Source: Pelodera strongyloides (lineage: Eukaryota > Nematoda > Chromadorea > Rhabditida > Rhabditidae). Taken from it: 64,000 nucleotides of DNA. Of this stretch, positions 34,981-47,100 are shown piece by piece (position 1 is the first letter of the stretch; each line of letters opens with the position of its first letter). The stretch lies in contig JAANDG010000151.1 in the NCBI GenBank assembly GCA_036852015.1, positions 202,295 to 266,294 on the forward strand, read 5' to 3'. A program made the position numbers and the translations under genes. A model generated the notes under the pieces. That model saw nothing but the letters and a program-made list of their open reading frames with translations. It searched no databases and was not told the DNA's origin.

Positions 34981-37131
34981 ACTGACGGCAGCACCTCAAC
35001 AACCAGGACCCTGATCTCCAGTGAACTGCCAGTGTACATTTTGTTCCATCATTCAACAGGTTTTTGAAATGTGTGTTGGACTGCATTGTCATATGTTGAC
35101 CGCTATGTCGCTTTCAGAGTGCCTTGCATCATTGCATGAATGTTCTGTTTATTAAGAGGCCGATTTGTTTTTACAGTAAACTGGCGAGATGGCTCCGGGA
35201 GATTCTCTCTCTGTCTGACCAATGTTTTGCTGGGCGTGACCCTGAGATGGGAACTCGTGCCTCAACGCCTCAACCTGTACGGTTTTGTGCAATAATGTCC
35301 TGAGCACGACTCGTCTGGGAAACTGCTTGTAAAGTACAGCGAATGTCAACACTAAATCGAATTATACGGAGTTCCGAAAAAAAAGAAAAAAAGCACACGT
35401 ACAGTACGTTTTCTGCATGCATCTTTCTTTTCTTTCTCGTGCTGCACTCTTTTATTGTACTGTTGAGACTAGCGCTCAACTTTCGTGAAACACATGTCTG
35501 TAGGAGATGTGGATTATGCAGTACGAATTAGAATGGGCTGGATGTCGGATAGAATGGGTTTGCAGCCCGAATTAGCATGCTAACTTGGATACTTATATGA
35601 GTGACACATAATACGTTTATCCCAAGATCGACATGTAGCCGGATGCGGACGTGGACGTGTGGTGCTGATGGACCTGGTGTGGAGCGAGCAAGGACGTGTG
35701 GTGTTATGCTGGACCATCTACAGAAGAAAGAATAGTGTTGTGTTCAAGGAACCTCAGGCCTACTGGAAGGCCGAGTCGGAGAAGAGAAACAATGAAGCCC
35801 CTCCGGCGTGTATGAAGAGGATTTCGACCCACTTGTTACCACGCCAGTGTGTTCCACAGTAGAAAATACTGAAAGCACTTTCAAGTAAGTCCCACGTGGC
35901 AGGCGTCTCCAAAAACCTCTTTTAAACAAACGGTGCTATAAAGTTAAAATATAGAGAATGCAGGTGAAACTTCTTGTCTCCGGAGTGTTGCGACTTCGTG
36001 CAACGAAACGTACATGGAAAGGGAGTGTTTAAGTTAACTGTCTGAATTAGTCAAACTTACGTAAGATTGTGTTCATCAATGATAAATTAGCGTGTTTTGT
36101 AGAGTATAAATAATCTCTCGTCTTGCTTCAGATATGGGCTGATGATGCTTTAATCGAATGTGTATTGTTCCACTGGTCCATTCGGTCGACGGATTCTACT
36201 TGACTGAGCTGTTTGGAAGGATTCCAACTTCTCGTGCCAGAACCTGTTCGCCTGCGTCTGTTGCCACTATAATCCCCGAGCATTGGTATAAGCCGGAGGA
36301 AGAGCACAGACCCACGAAGCGTCAGGAAGAGCCGAGATAAAGTAATCCAAGCCATCTCTCTGATCAATAAAGATTCCGCTTCGGCGACCTGTTACTGCGT
36401 TCTTCATATTCAGTTTCTGTGTTATCGGTTGTGAGCACGAGCAGGTGTTTACAGCTACGCTGCATGGTAGTCCCTTGAATTGGCGAGAATTCAAACGATC
36501 CCATAATTCAGAATTCGCTGTTTTTTTTTCAGACGACCGGAATTCCATATTGAAGGAATTCTTTAGAAGGGTCTAATATTTTATTTTTATTTTCCCTAAA
36601 CTTACCTTCAAAACGCAAGTTTTTTTGAGCCCAGCATGCAAAACTGGGTTGACAGAGTTGGCGAAAGTTAGACGTAATGTTTCCATTTCCGTTTAACTGC
36701 GGTGACTATTAGCTACTGGTCGCAGTCTCTACAACTTCCGCATTTTGCTTCGAGTGTACTTGAAAGTAGAAAAGAATTAAAAAAAAACTTTACCAAAACC
36801 AAATAATTCATCCACCAATTAGAATTATACAAGACGTAGATTCCAGAAGTAGACTCATTGGACGATTACTCTTTATAAATTAACGATGTATATTGTCGCT
36901 GTTCCTTGCACAATAAGTTGTTAAAATGGAAAGGATGCAATAAAATATTTATTCAAAGCGGAAGAGAATTATTCAAAATCATGAAAAGAATTAGTGGCAA
37001 ATGTGCACTTTTAAATCATAGGTCATAGAACACCTAACCTAACAACATTGTAAGCAAGACACCACTTTTCTGTTCCCAGTAAATAGCGGCAGTATTTCTT
37101 ATCATTATTAGTACATATTGCATCATTGCCA

Positions 37132-37453
37132 TTGAAAGGGACAGGCCCACGCGAAAAAAGCTTTCCTCAATTTACTTGCACACACAGTGTGTTTGGATTT
37201 TCAGAAAATCACCGTGAAAACCGTATGTCTTTACATCTTGCTAATACAACAAGTAAAACAAGGCGTTTCCAATAGAGTAATGCCCAAAGGCGCAAAAATT
37301 GATTCCAACTGCGGTACCTGGCCGAACGGGGAATCACTCTGCGAGTTCTGGGTGTAAAGAAATTCGGTTTTCACAGTAATATTTCTGAAATTCCGGACGT
37401 TCTGTGGAAGTAAATTGGGGGAAACTTTGTTTCTCGTGGGCCTGTCCCGTTAA
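37132..37453. mobile_element. TTAA foldback family GGGA-GAG, copy
   Basis: Left GAAAGGGACAGGCCCACGCG ... CTCAATTTACTTGC; right GTAAATTGGGGGAAACTTTG ... CGTGGGCCTGTCCCGTTAA. Shares GGTACCTGGCCGAAC in the centre with 10277-10726. Confidence 0.78.
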
Positions 37454-38223
37454 TCTCTCATTATAATAACTAAATCGGCAGGATAGGGGCAGGACCCCCA
37501 ACAGAGGAGCTCAAACAAACTAAAAATTACAACGCTAATATAGATGGCAATAATACTGAGTGGTGTACATATGAGATGTTTTGCTAATAATCCCGCAAAG
37601 TTAACCGGTGGACCATAACAAGTGAACGGGAATGGAATGGGCGAGGGAAAATAGCGACAAGACCAGGAAAAAGTTGTGGTAGCCTGTTTTTGAAACCTAC
37701 GTTGCGCACCTGCATCCATATGTAATCATGCTGATGAGTGTGGTCATAGGTCGCTCTAGGAACCAAGTTATTCCACATACATTTCGAATTATCTTTTAAA
37801 GCGCATTAACTATAGTATACAGGTACGCGTATGCAGAACAAACGTCGGAGTATATATCATATCAAATTAAGCTGTAACCGGTGCAACTAACATTAAATGA
37901 GCAAAAGGTAGAATAAGGTTACACACTAAACATTAAAACACAAAGAGAGAGTCAAGAAGCTGGTCAAGAAAAAAAAGAAGAAAACAGGTAAAGTACTATG
38001 AAATACACATTGCGGATAAACTAATAAAAAAATTAGTAACGCAAACCTATGTTGGACTACATTCCGATTAATTATCCGAAAATGCATTTTGTTCAAACAC
38101 AGAAAACACTTTTGTTTCAAAAACGCGGATGCTATAACTCTTTAAAAGTTAAATTATATACTACATGGAAACACCAGGGCAGCACCTGTGGACCGAAGAG
38201 CTCAAAATACTTTAACTAGAGAT

Positions 38224-39776
38224 TCAGTTCTCATTAAGCTTTGCTTCCTCGTGCCCATTTGTTGTAGTCTCGTCTAGAAGACGCTCTTGCGTTTCGGTAG
38301 TTGTAGGGGCCAATGTTGCATTTTCTCCAGTTGTACATTTCTTCTTTAGGTGCCGGCAGATTGACACACATGTCAGGTAAACCATAAGAACACACGTCAC
38401 TATTTCGGCAATGTGAGTCCAAATTCTGAAATAAGTTGATAAAATGAGCTCTCAGAATATCAGAAAAGTTTATGCATAAAGTTAGGGAACCTAATGAAAG
38501 CACCGTGCACAGTCTCATTGTCTTGTTACTTGAATTTTTTTTTAAAGTTTATTTTTTATAAAATTCTCCACTTACGGTGTTTCACATGGAGCACATTCTG
38601 CGGCGCGCCTGTAGTTAGTTTTGTCTACAGTTGTGTTGGTCTTGCAATTAACTCCGGGAGTCTTCGATGTGCAAGGAGCACCTAGAATAAGCAATAATGA
38701 ATTATGTTGTAATGAAATATAAATATACAACCCACCCATTCATGGTAAAAGTCTAAAATGTAGGTTTTTTCTGTAATTATTTTGATCCAAACGCAAAACA
38801 TAATCAATTGGTTGTAGCTCACCAAATTTGTCGTATATATCGAAGTGTTCCTCGATCTTCACTCCCAGTCCAAAAGATACGACTACCTAAAATTTATATT
38901 GACTTCCAAGGACAATTTCGTTTCCAACCAAGATTACGTTTTTATAACTTGAATCGAACAATGTGCTAAATAAAGTTCTTTTATAAGGAAAGCTGTCTGG
39001 ATAGAAAATCCATGAAAAAATCTTACACATTGGTCAGAGAATATGTAAACAAGAAGCATTGCACATGGCCCATTGTTCTGGAATTCACGAATGTAGATAG
39101 CTCGTCTTTGTTGAGACTGTTTGCGTCTCACTCGATCACTAAAAACGACACTCGATTACATTATTTGATAAATTATCGATGGTTCCGTCCGCGTTTTTCT
39201 TCTTAGAAATTGAAATCTCATACAACTAACAAAGGAAAAACAAAAAAAAAAAAAATACCTCGTGTTTTCAAATTCGGACCCGTCCGCGATTACCATGTTA
39301 ACTTTTATTCCTCTACTTTCCGTACAGTTCCCGGTAGATTCGTCAATCTTCAGGCAACAACTGGCCGAATTTTTCAATCGCAATAATTTCTCGTTGAAAT
39401 TTGACGCTAAAAGAATCATCAAGTGTGAAGTATCTAACGTGTACATATGGAAATGACCGAAAAAATGCTGTGTATATTAGTCGCACTTGGCGTCTTATTG
39501 GTAGCCTATTCTTGAAAGTTGCGCAGTACCCGTAGAAAGGAATATGACGGTCCTCAAAAGTTACGTGCTTCTAGGGTATAAATGCGGCACTCGCGTAAAT
39601 ATTAGCTACTTACACTGTTCCTTTGTGAGTAGGGTATGTGGATCGCACGGTACCGGCGACGGTCTGGTGGGACACTGAAGTAGTATGCCCAAATCCCCCG
39701 TACCTTCCCGCTTGTGTACTGGGGTCATCATTACACAGGCAAATTGAATAAGCATAAGGTACATCAACAATCTCAT
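38224..39776 (-). CDS. MOLO1-like single-pass membrane protein, gene E (264 aa, Cys-rich exon 5)
   Basis: Six exons: 39614-39776, 39259-39406, 39027-39138, 38823-38886, 38576-38681, 38224-38425; phases 1,2,0,1,2; 795 nt ending in TGA. TTTCAG directly abuts the start ATG, a good trans-splice acceptor. Residues 1-20 are hydrophobic (MRLLMYLMLIQFACVMM). The CDP hallmark is kept (PVPCDPHTLLTKEQ), as are SCCLKIDESTGNC in exon 2 and GPCAMLLVYIFSDQC ending exon 3. The strand expected in exon 4 reads VVVSFG. Exon 5 lacks the helix-rich YMLDYYHQLLDG region of the others and instead encodes six cysteines (APCTS...VNCK...AECAPCETP). Exon 6 has a helix (IAEIVTCVLMVYLTCVSIC), RHLKKK and a Thr-rich polar tail. 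Family membership rests on CDP, gene order and the phase pattern; the sequence is highly divergent. Confidence 0.76.
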
Positions 39777-40180
39777 CTGAAATATAGTTATTTACTATTT
39801 GTTTCAATCTGAGTATCCAAGGCTAAATTAATCTATGTTTTGTGAAGCACGCAGAAAAATAAACGCAGAAAAAAAAATAAAATAAAAACGATTTGGTTGT
39901 GAAATGCGCGAGGCGAGAAGCTTCCATCCTTTTTAAATTCAAATTCCCGCGGAAAAGTATTGCATAATTGATGCGCAGCGGGTAACTACGCAGCTTTTCT
40001 GTGTGACGAAATATCGATAACGCTGACTCTGATTCTGATAACTAACTAGCCTAAAAATAAGCGACGGCAAATCGATTGATTGTCAAACTCTCTTCAAACT
40101 TCTTTGGTCGGCTAGATAGTTGGCATCATCATGTGTAAGATACAGTCGAAAAAAATACTTATTCTTTCAAATAATTATAT

Positions 40181-40351
40181 TTAAAGCGAAATGCTAGCCC
40201 CTTTGGAAAATTTGCATATGGTAAGCAAATCCTATGTATCCTATGCTAATTTTGCGCGATCGTCCACGGCAATAGCGCAAAATTAGCATAGGATACATAG
40301 GATTTGCTTATCATATGCAAATTTTCCAAAGAGGCTGGCATTTCGCTTTAA
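40181..40351. mobile_element. TTAA foldback family GCG-2, full copy
   Basis: 171-bp near-perfect palindrome, TTAAAGCGAAATGCTAGCCC ... GAGGCTGGCATTTCGCTTTAA; same length as 9670-9840. Confidence 0.9.
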
Positions 40352-41290
40352 ACAAAAAATATGCTCCATTTCTTCTGTGATAAAACTCCAGGTTACACAA
40401 GGTAGGCTGCGAAAACTTTTCGCATAGAATGCGTAATTGGTGAAGCTATTCGCAAAAGATGATTCTCAGAAATGGGCCGCAGTTGGATCGTGAAAATGCT
40501 TTTTGAACCAAAGCAATGTTTTGTAAACTAAGCATCTCGATCTCCACAAGTACATAATATTAGGTTATCGTTTAAGCAAGGACAGCGAGCTGCTGTTTTT
40601 GAGTATGGGAAGAAACAACGCTGCCAATCCAATTGTACAGTAAGTTGGTTGGACCCGGAATCGTGTGATCCACTAACCGATATTGTAACTTACCTCACAT
40701 ACATATATTTCCAAGAGCATTTCAAAATAACACTCCTCTGCGTTCGTTTCGTAGATTCTTAGTAGTGGAGACGGTGATTTTCAAAGGACAAGATGTGCAC
40801 ATCTTCATAGTTAGGAAGGGAAGCTGCATATGTCAAGTCTAAAGAATTTATATGCACTACACCGGGAGAATGCTGCTAATTAATTCGGCAGGAGCCCTAC
40901 TAATAGCATACCGTTAAAAAATTGATTTCAAATTAATCAAGGTCAAATTAATCAAGGCAATCAATTAAAAGTTGGAAGTATACTCGTCCGTTTAAAATGA
41001 AAGTTATGAAATTAAGCCGTGTTAAGCCGTGTTAAGCCACGGCTGATAGCAGCGATATGACAGTATATCCAGAATGATAACAGGGAATGACTGTGTTTCT
41101 TCCTATATTATTGTCTTTGGAACTAAAATAAAGATCGAAACAAATACTCGTGTGAAGCCATACCACCGAGTAATTACTTTGTGCTATTCTACGCTCCTCG
41201 AGATTGACTTCTAATCATTTCGGCATTTCTCAAAAACTAAAAACCATTTCTCGTTTCTAACCAAAAACAGTTACAATTAGCACTGAGAAG

Positions 41291-41762
41291 TTAAAGGGAT
41301 GGGTTCACTACAAAATCACCTTTTTTTTATGCTTTACTTTGATTGTACAAAGGAAAACTTAAACAAAGAGCATAAAAAATATTCCTTGAATTATTCCCTA
41401 GGGCAGATATTAGGTAAAAAAGGTGAGTATTGATTTTTTTCCGATAAAGTTGTACTGCAAGATAAACTAAGGAAGCTAAGATATATGCTGAAAACCTGTT
41501 TTTTCATTGTTTTATTGAATAAACGATGAAGACTGCATTTATTTGCTCAAAACAGTGTGTTTCAGCCATATCTCTTAGCTTCCTTAGTTTATCTTGCAGT
41601 ACAACTTTATCGGAAAAAGATCAATACTCACCTTTTTTTACCTAATATCTTCCCTAGGGAATAATTCAAGGAATATTTTTATGCTCTTTTTTAAGTTTTC
41701 CTGTGTACAATCAAAGTAAATCATAAAAACAAGGTGATTTTATAGTGAACCCATCCCTTTAA
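41291..41762. mobile_element. TTAA foldback family GGGA-TGG, copy
   Basis: 472-bp palindrome TTAAAGGGATGGGTTCACTA ... TAGTGAACCCATCCCTTTAA; same family as 19094-19574. Confidence 0.92.
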
Positions 41763-41820
41763 TTCCTGTAAAAATCGGAGCTGATTGAACTGATTGACGA
41801 AAACTGATTGCCTAAATGAA

Positions 41821-42008
41821 ATGCCCCAGTTTGGGTAATAAGAAGGACTGATTTGAACACATGCTTAGGATATTATATTGTCCACTTCTTATATAATCCG
41901 ATTCAAATTATTGGCCCCTTTTCGTAGATTTAAAACAGGATGAAACCCAAACTTACCACACAAAGACTCTTTTCCACTATAAATTTTGTCCTCTTTTCGC
42001 ATGATGAA
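41821..42008. mobile_element. Partial copy of the foldback element at 57016-57487
   Basis: CAGTTTGGGTAATAAG ... CCCTTTTCGTAGATTTAAAA ... GATGAAACCCAAACTT ... AGACTCTTTTCCA, matching the right arm at 57377-57487 with mismatches. Confidence 0.65.
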
Positions 42009-42517
42009 ATTTACTATTCACATAATTAAAAATTAAACTAAACTGTTAACCTGTATGACCTGTTAACCTGTTATACCTGTATAACCTATACCTGCAATCT
42101 ACTAACCTGTTGGTATATTTAATGAAAAGTGAACGAAAACGAAAAAGTTACTGCGAAAGATTAACGTAAATTATAATATTTTATAGTGAAATAATCATGT
42201 TTATGTTAAAAATACAGCCTGCTTTTCCGTCCGCCCTGTGTTATGTGACTGTTGAAGCTGAGAATTTTCGACTCTATTATGTACCAATCTCGAAGTGTTC
42301 TAGAAAGGTTACGTAACTTTCTCTATTCCTATTTTTCTTACTCTCAGTCTCACACTGCCTCTTTCCTCTGTGAAGCATGTGCCCTTTACTCCGCTTCACG
42401 CATCTACAAAATCATTTATGACTATGGAAACGTATATTATGATTCTGGATTCTCGGCACGTCTAATGCTACCGAGGAAATTTGCCATTGAAATCGCCCGC
42501 CTTATGTAGCGCAGAGA

Positions 42518-42614
42518 GAAGACGTCGAGCAATTTGCCATCTGGAACTCGTCGCCTAACGCTCAGCCTCAGGACCTCTGCGGAACAAGTTACAAGCTCAT
42601 CGCTCTTGTGGTTT
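42518..42614 (+). repeat. Retroposon-like repeat, copy truncated by a foldback element
   Basis: GAAGACGTCGAGCAATTTGC ... GGAACTCGTCGCCTAACGCT ... CGCTCTTGTGGTTTAA; its end runs into the TTAA of the element at 42613. Confidence 0.72.
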
Positions 42615-43008
42615 AAAGGGACAGGCCCATCAAAGTAAACCTATATTTACGATACGTTCATAGTGACTATCAAGCATTTTATTACAATATATACAAACTA
42701 AATTTCACATTTATTTGCCATGGAAAACTTTTTTCCGATGCGCTCAGCTAAAATGTATACCATAAAACTGCAGATTTCAAAGCTATATATGCAAATTTTA
42801 ATTGCATTATAATTTCACGATAAATTTGCATTGACGACAAGTATATTTGCGGCTTTACGGTATACATTTGAGCTGAGCGCATCGGAAAAAAGTTTTCCAT
42901 GGCAAATAAATGTGAAATTTAGTTTGTATATATTGTAATAAAAATGCTTGATAGTCACTATGGACGTATCGTAAATATAGGTTTACTTTGATGGGCCTGT
43001 CCCTTTAA
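42613..43008. mobile_element. TTAA foldback family GGGA-CAG (TTAAAGGGACAGGCCCATC), full copy
   Basis: 396-bp palindrome TTAAAGGGACAGGCCCATCA ... TGATGGGCCTGTCCCTTTAA. Partial copies at 48554 and 55577. Confidence 0.92.
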
Positions 43009-43100
43009 AAGATTATTTATATTTACACAAGCTAACACAGGTCAGCCGGTAGAGCGCTCCACTGTCAAATCGAGAGTTTCTTTGTACTACAAAATTATCG

Positions 43101-43171
43101 GTATCTCTGGGGAATCGATCGCACATCAGCTCATGAGTCCAGCGCTCTACCGACTACGCTAATGAGCGCGT
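43101..43171 (-). pseudogene. tRNA-Met(CAT)-like pseudogene
   Basis: Minus strand: D arm TTAGCGTAGTCGGTAGAGCGC, loop CTCATGA (anticodon CAT) and B-box-like GATCGATTCC. Stem pairing is incomplete. A second D-arm fragment (GTCAGCCGGTAGAGCGC) lies on the plus strand near 43040. Confidence 0.5.
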
Positions 43172-43794
43172 CGAACTTTCAGTGGCTGCCTAACAGAAAT
43201 ACATGCGCCAAGCGCTAAAGCCTAAATGTGAAACGCAAAACTTCAAGAGTTGACTGGATCAAGCCCCCAACCTTTCGCTCCGCAGTCCAACACATTGTCA
43301 GTACAATACATATACAGCCAATACATATAGCACGTGATTTTACAATATAAGGTCGCTCCAGGCGGCGTTAGCCGACTTGTAATAAGATAACCTGGAAAAG
43401 TGATAATAGGTGAGTATCTTGAAATGGACCGCACTCTTTATTAGTACAATAAATAATGTCAGAATATAAGTCAAAATTTCAATGTTGCAAAATCTCAAAT
43501 ACGTAGAAGAGGTATTATGTTGAGCAGGTGAACATTAACCCTTAAAATTGTGAATTATGGAAGGTAATAAATGGAACAAACAAGACAGGAACCGTATAAG
43601 ACAAATTGTAAACAAAACCAAAACAATGTAAAAGGTGCGAAAAGTGGTACAAAACTATACAAGCAGTATAAGGGCCGGGTTTCGAAGAATGTGTGCAAAA
43701 TGAGCGCCTACCTTAATGTAGGTTTCAAAAATTATAAAGAAACTGTTTAAAAATACGGCTCTTCGCTCTTTGGAAGACTTTAACCAACTCCATA

Positions 43795-43963
43795 AAACAA
43801 AATACCAGCCGATTTTTGAAACAGATGGAGAACATCCACATTCTTATGCAGTTTATGCAAACGACCGTAAATTAGAATAAATAATTGAGCTAAACTCGAG
43901 CAACTTTAAGTTAATACGTAAAAATACTGCTGTTCCCAAAACCGGCCGGTATTTTACTTTCAA
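43795..43963. mobile_element. TTAA element family GCG-1, degraded copy
   Basis: AACAAAATACCAGCCGATTTTTGAAAC ... CAAAACCGGCCGGTATTTTACTTT; terminal TTAA lost. Confidence 0.7.
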
Positions 43964-44198
43964 TAAGAAGTTGCAAGTGAGGTGCGAAGCTATAAGGCTT
44001 AGTAGTAGGAAGACTATAAACGACGCGTTCTATTAGTTATACATAAACGTGGTAAGCACATCAATTAATTTTACAAAGAAGAATATAATACGAGAGTCTT
44101 ACGGCACTATCGTGCATCATATAAAATTAAAAGCTGCCGAAAATAAAAGCTACAAAAAATAAGGAAATATCACCAGATGTATGACGCTCTATTGGGAT

Positions 44199-47100
44199 CT
44201 AAAAAGCATCCACATGTTCGGGAATAATCTCAATATCTCCTCGATTGAACAAGTACCCTCTAACTCGATTGACGATGTAACTTTTCAGCATCACTAGGTT
44301 CTTCCAACACCTAAAATTGTTTTTGAATGTATTGCAACTATTGTTTTAATTAACATAGAGCACAAACACTTTGCAGGACTGGCTGTTTGCATTTAGCTGT
44401 TTGCAGTTTTAGTTAGTTGAGTATTTTGCGCAAATATAAGCAGTGCAACTAGTTGTTTCATTTAATCCTTTTGCCTTGTATAGATATTGGTTGCCCATCA
44501 TCTACATAATAACCTTTTGTTTGTGATGGTTGTTCGGCGCCATATATAGAATGAGTAATCTGCGCGAATGCGACAACTTTATTGAGGACACCAGGGCAAT
44601 AATTTTACAGCAGTGTATCTTTACTTTCTTCTACTTTTATGCGTACAGAGTAAGGGGTAGGTTTTCATACTACACCCGTAATATAATTCTTTTCCACGGA
44701 CAATTATAAATAAGTAAAAAAAAAAAAAATTCACACCAAGCTAGGAAGCCAGAGAGACAAATGCGAAACGCTTCGTCCATGATCGTTTTCTTGATCCTGC
44801 AAAAAAAGTTCCTCATTGTCGTTCTTAATTTTTCTACTGAAAATATGACGATAGTAAATATTGAGGTGAGCAGAATTCAGATTCTGAGCCTCTTCATACA
44901 CATGCTCCATCTAGGCCCTTAGTTTCTCCTGAGACTGACACTATGTGTGAGAAGATATGGGTATTTGAACCTGCTGTCTGGAGTTAGGCGAAGTCTTTTT
45001 GCCGTCGCTTTTCCGAATGCTTATTAACTTCAGTCGATATTTAACCCTCATTCCCTCATATGGAAATGGCAACGTCGAAGCTGAGTTTCTAGAAAATCTG
45101 AGGATCAGTAAGACTTACAAAGTCCAAAAGGAATCCTCGCTGCCGTTATCCGTAGGAATGTTGTTTGTTTTCAGCATTTCGTCTTGGTCATCTGTATTAA
45201 TCAACATCAGTTACCGAAAGGAAAGAACCAACTCAACCCACATACACCAACAATTAGATAATCACTGCCTCCAACATTTGCTACAGTGATAAGCCAATAC
45301 ACAGAGCTATTCCCTGAATTACACATACACAACCTTCTTATTATATAAAATAGTAACTGTAGTGTGTGCTAGCACTCACGTTACGGAAGTATAATTCGAA
45401 TAAATTGTTCCGTTTCGGGTATAAAAGTGTGCCGCAGCTCCAACTAGAATATTCTTGTGAAAAAAAGACGTGTGTCTTCATAGTAAACATTTTCAACTGC
45501 GTTACAGACATTTCATAAGTATCGAAAGACGCCTCAGGCGGCGTAGCCCTCTTGTTTAATATAAAACGGGCAAAAAATCCGGGCAGCATGCATTTAACAA
45601 AGTGAAAACATTTAGTACTTACCAGCTGTGGTGCCTCTCACATCTCCCGATTGAAACATAACCGGCTGAAAGAAAGTAAAATAACGTGGTAGCTATGTGA
45701 TACAGGAATTAAATATTATTTAAAAAAATTCCATATTTATTTAATTAAACCTTGAAATATATTTTAAAATGGTGCGAGAAAGGTCGATGAACCTGTGCAA
45801 AGAAAGCAGTGTTCGATTCGAACAGACACTCTTATTTAGATACTTCGTTTAAACCGCACCTTAGACCACTCGTCCGCGCAACTCATAGGATTCCTGTTTG
45901 TTCAATTTAACTTTTCTGTTTAGATCGTTTTCTAGAAAAGCACAAAAAAAATAAAATAAAAATCAAACCAAAGACTTACTCTATTATCAGAAACCGTATG
46001 AAGGATCAGACGTGCGCATGGGCCTCCATACTTCAAAAGATATTTCGCCGTTTTATTCAGCATGTGAATATTGCTTTCCCTGAATAATGCAATATTCAGC
46101 ACATCTAAAGTTAAAGGGAATATGTAGGCCCTTTTTGAAGTTGAGCTGTATTAATAGAATGCGTGTTCCCCATTAAGGAAACAATAACAAAAGTTGTCTA
46201 CAATTACCCACTTGTAAGAAAATGAATTACAAAGTTCGCCTTTTCCATAGTAAACGCGTTAATCAGACCCGTGGCATAAATTTGGGTCTGATGGAGCAAA
46301 TTTCAACTTATTTCGGCAAATAGCAAGATTCAAGATGCAGGGCATGCAAATTCGTATTTACATATTCAGTCGCCTATTTAAATTAACGTCTGGTATGCAA
46401 ACGCTAGTTTCGCGTTTTTTTTTGCTTCATTTTGAGTGCCTACATATTCCCTTTAAAAACAAAGTCACGTGTGACTGCATTAACGTTGTCACCACAAGTC
46501 GAGTCCTCTTTACTTGTCAGTAACTGTCTGTCAAGAACAAATTAATGGCATGTTAATTTATATTCTAAAAACACCTCCGACGTCTTGTAAGCCCTCTGCG
46601 AAAGTAAGGTAAGGAATTTTAAGCACGTATTCTAAACCGGCCATCAATGTATAAAGATGTACGGTTTTGATTCGTCATGACTGAAATTTTGCCACTTCTG
46701 GGTTACAACCAGACGCATTAAAAGCCGCACCCTTATGACTAACCACTAATCCGCCCCGCCAATTGCATATGCATTTTATGGCCTACCCTTCATCCTGTAA
46801 CTAAGCTCTTAATGTATTGCAAAAACATGTGAGGCTTATTTGGAACTTAAATCCACAGGTGTAGACCACTTGCCAATGGTCCGGGATAATTAGTTTATGT
46901 TCATTCTACGATAGCAGGATGCAGGGCTCGGAATTTACACTGCTCGCTGATCGTCTACGTGACAATGGGATCACATTTATCACAGAATTATTTAGCAATC
47001 AGTACAAAAGTAAGGAACAAAGTTAGTCTTTTTTTCGCAGCACCAAAATTTCTCGGGGATAATTCGAATAGAATATACAAACCGAAAACAAGTAAAACAC

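Larger units (their letters stand above)
34090..38223. other. Intergenic interval between genes C and E
   Basis: No gene that I can support. Contains (TA)n at 34257-34303, a foldback element from 34584, a moderately GC-rich stretch at 35600-36500 with TATAAATAA at 36106 and CAATAAAG at 36364 that could be an old LTR, a second foldback element at 37132-37453, and a short hydrophobic minus-strand frame at 37450-37570 with no joinable exons. Confidence 0.55.
39777..44198. other. Intergenic interval between genes E and F
   Basis: Repeat-dense and without a supportable gene: foldback elements at 40181, 41291 and 42613, part of another near 41821, a retroposon-like repeat at 42518, tRNA-like fragments at 43030 and 43101, and a GCG-1 element at 43795. 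Confidence 0.6.

Noticed and set aside
35640..36540. Solo LTR or old retrotransposon
   Set aside because: A TATA-like box and CAATAAAG are present at plausible spacing, but I could find neither TG...CA ends nor a second copy, so I do not call it.
37450..37719. Minus-strand frame with a hydrophobic segment (TPLSIIAIYISVVIFSLFELL)
   Set aside because: I considered a last exon of another MOLO1-like gene, but found no upstream exons in matching phase and its 3' part abuts a foldback element.
38234..38518. Minus-strand frame with CRNSDVCSYGLPDMCV
   Set aside because: It is the wrong frame of gene E exon 6; the phase-2 frame gives the membrane helix and joins exon 5.
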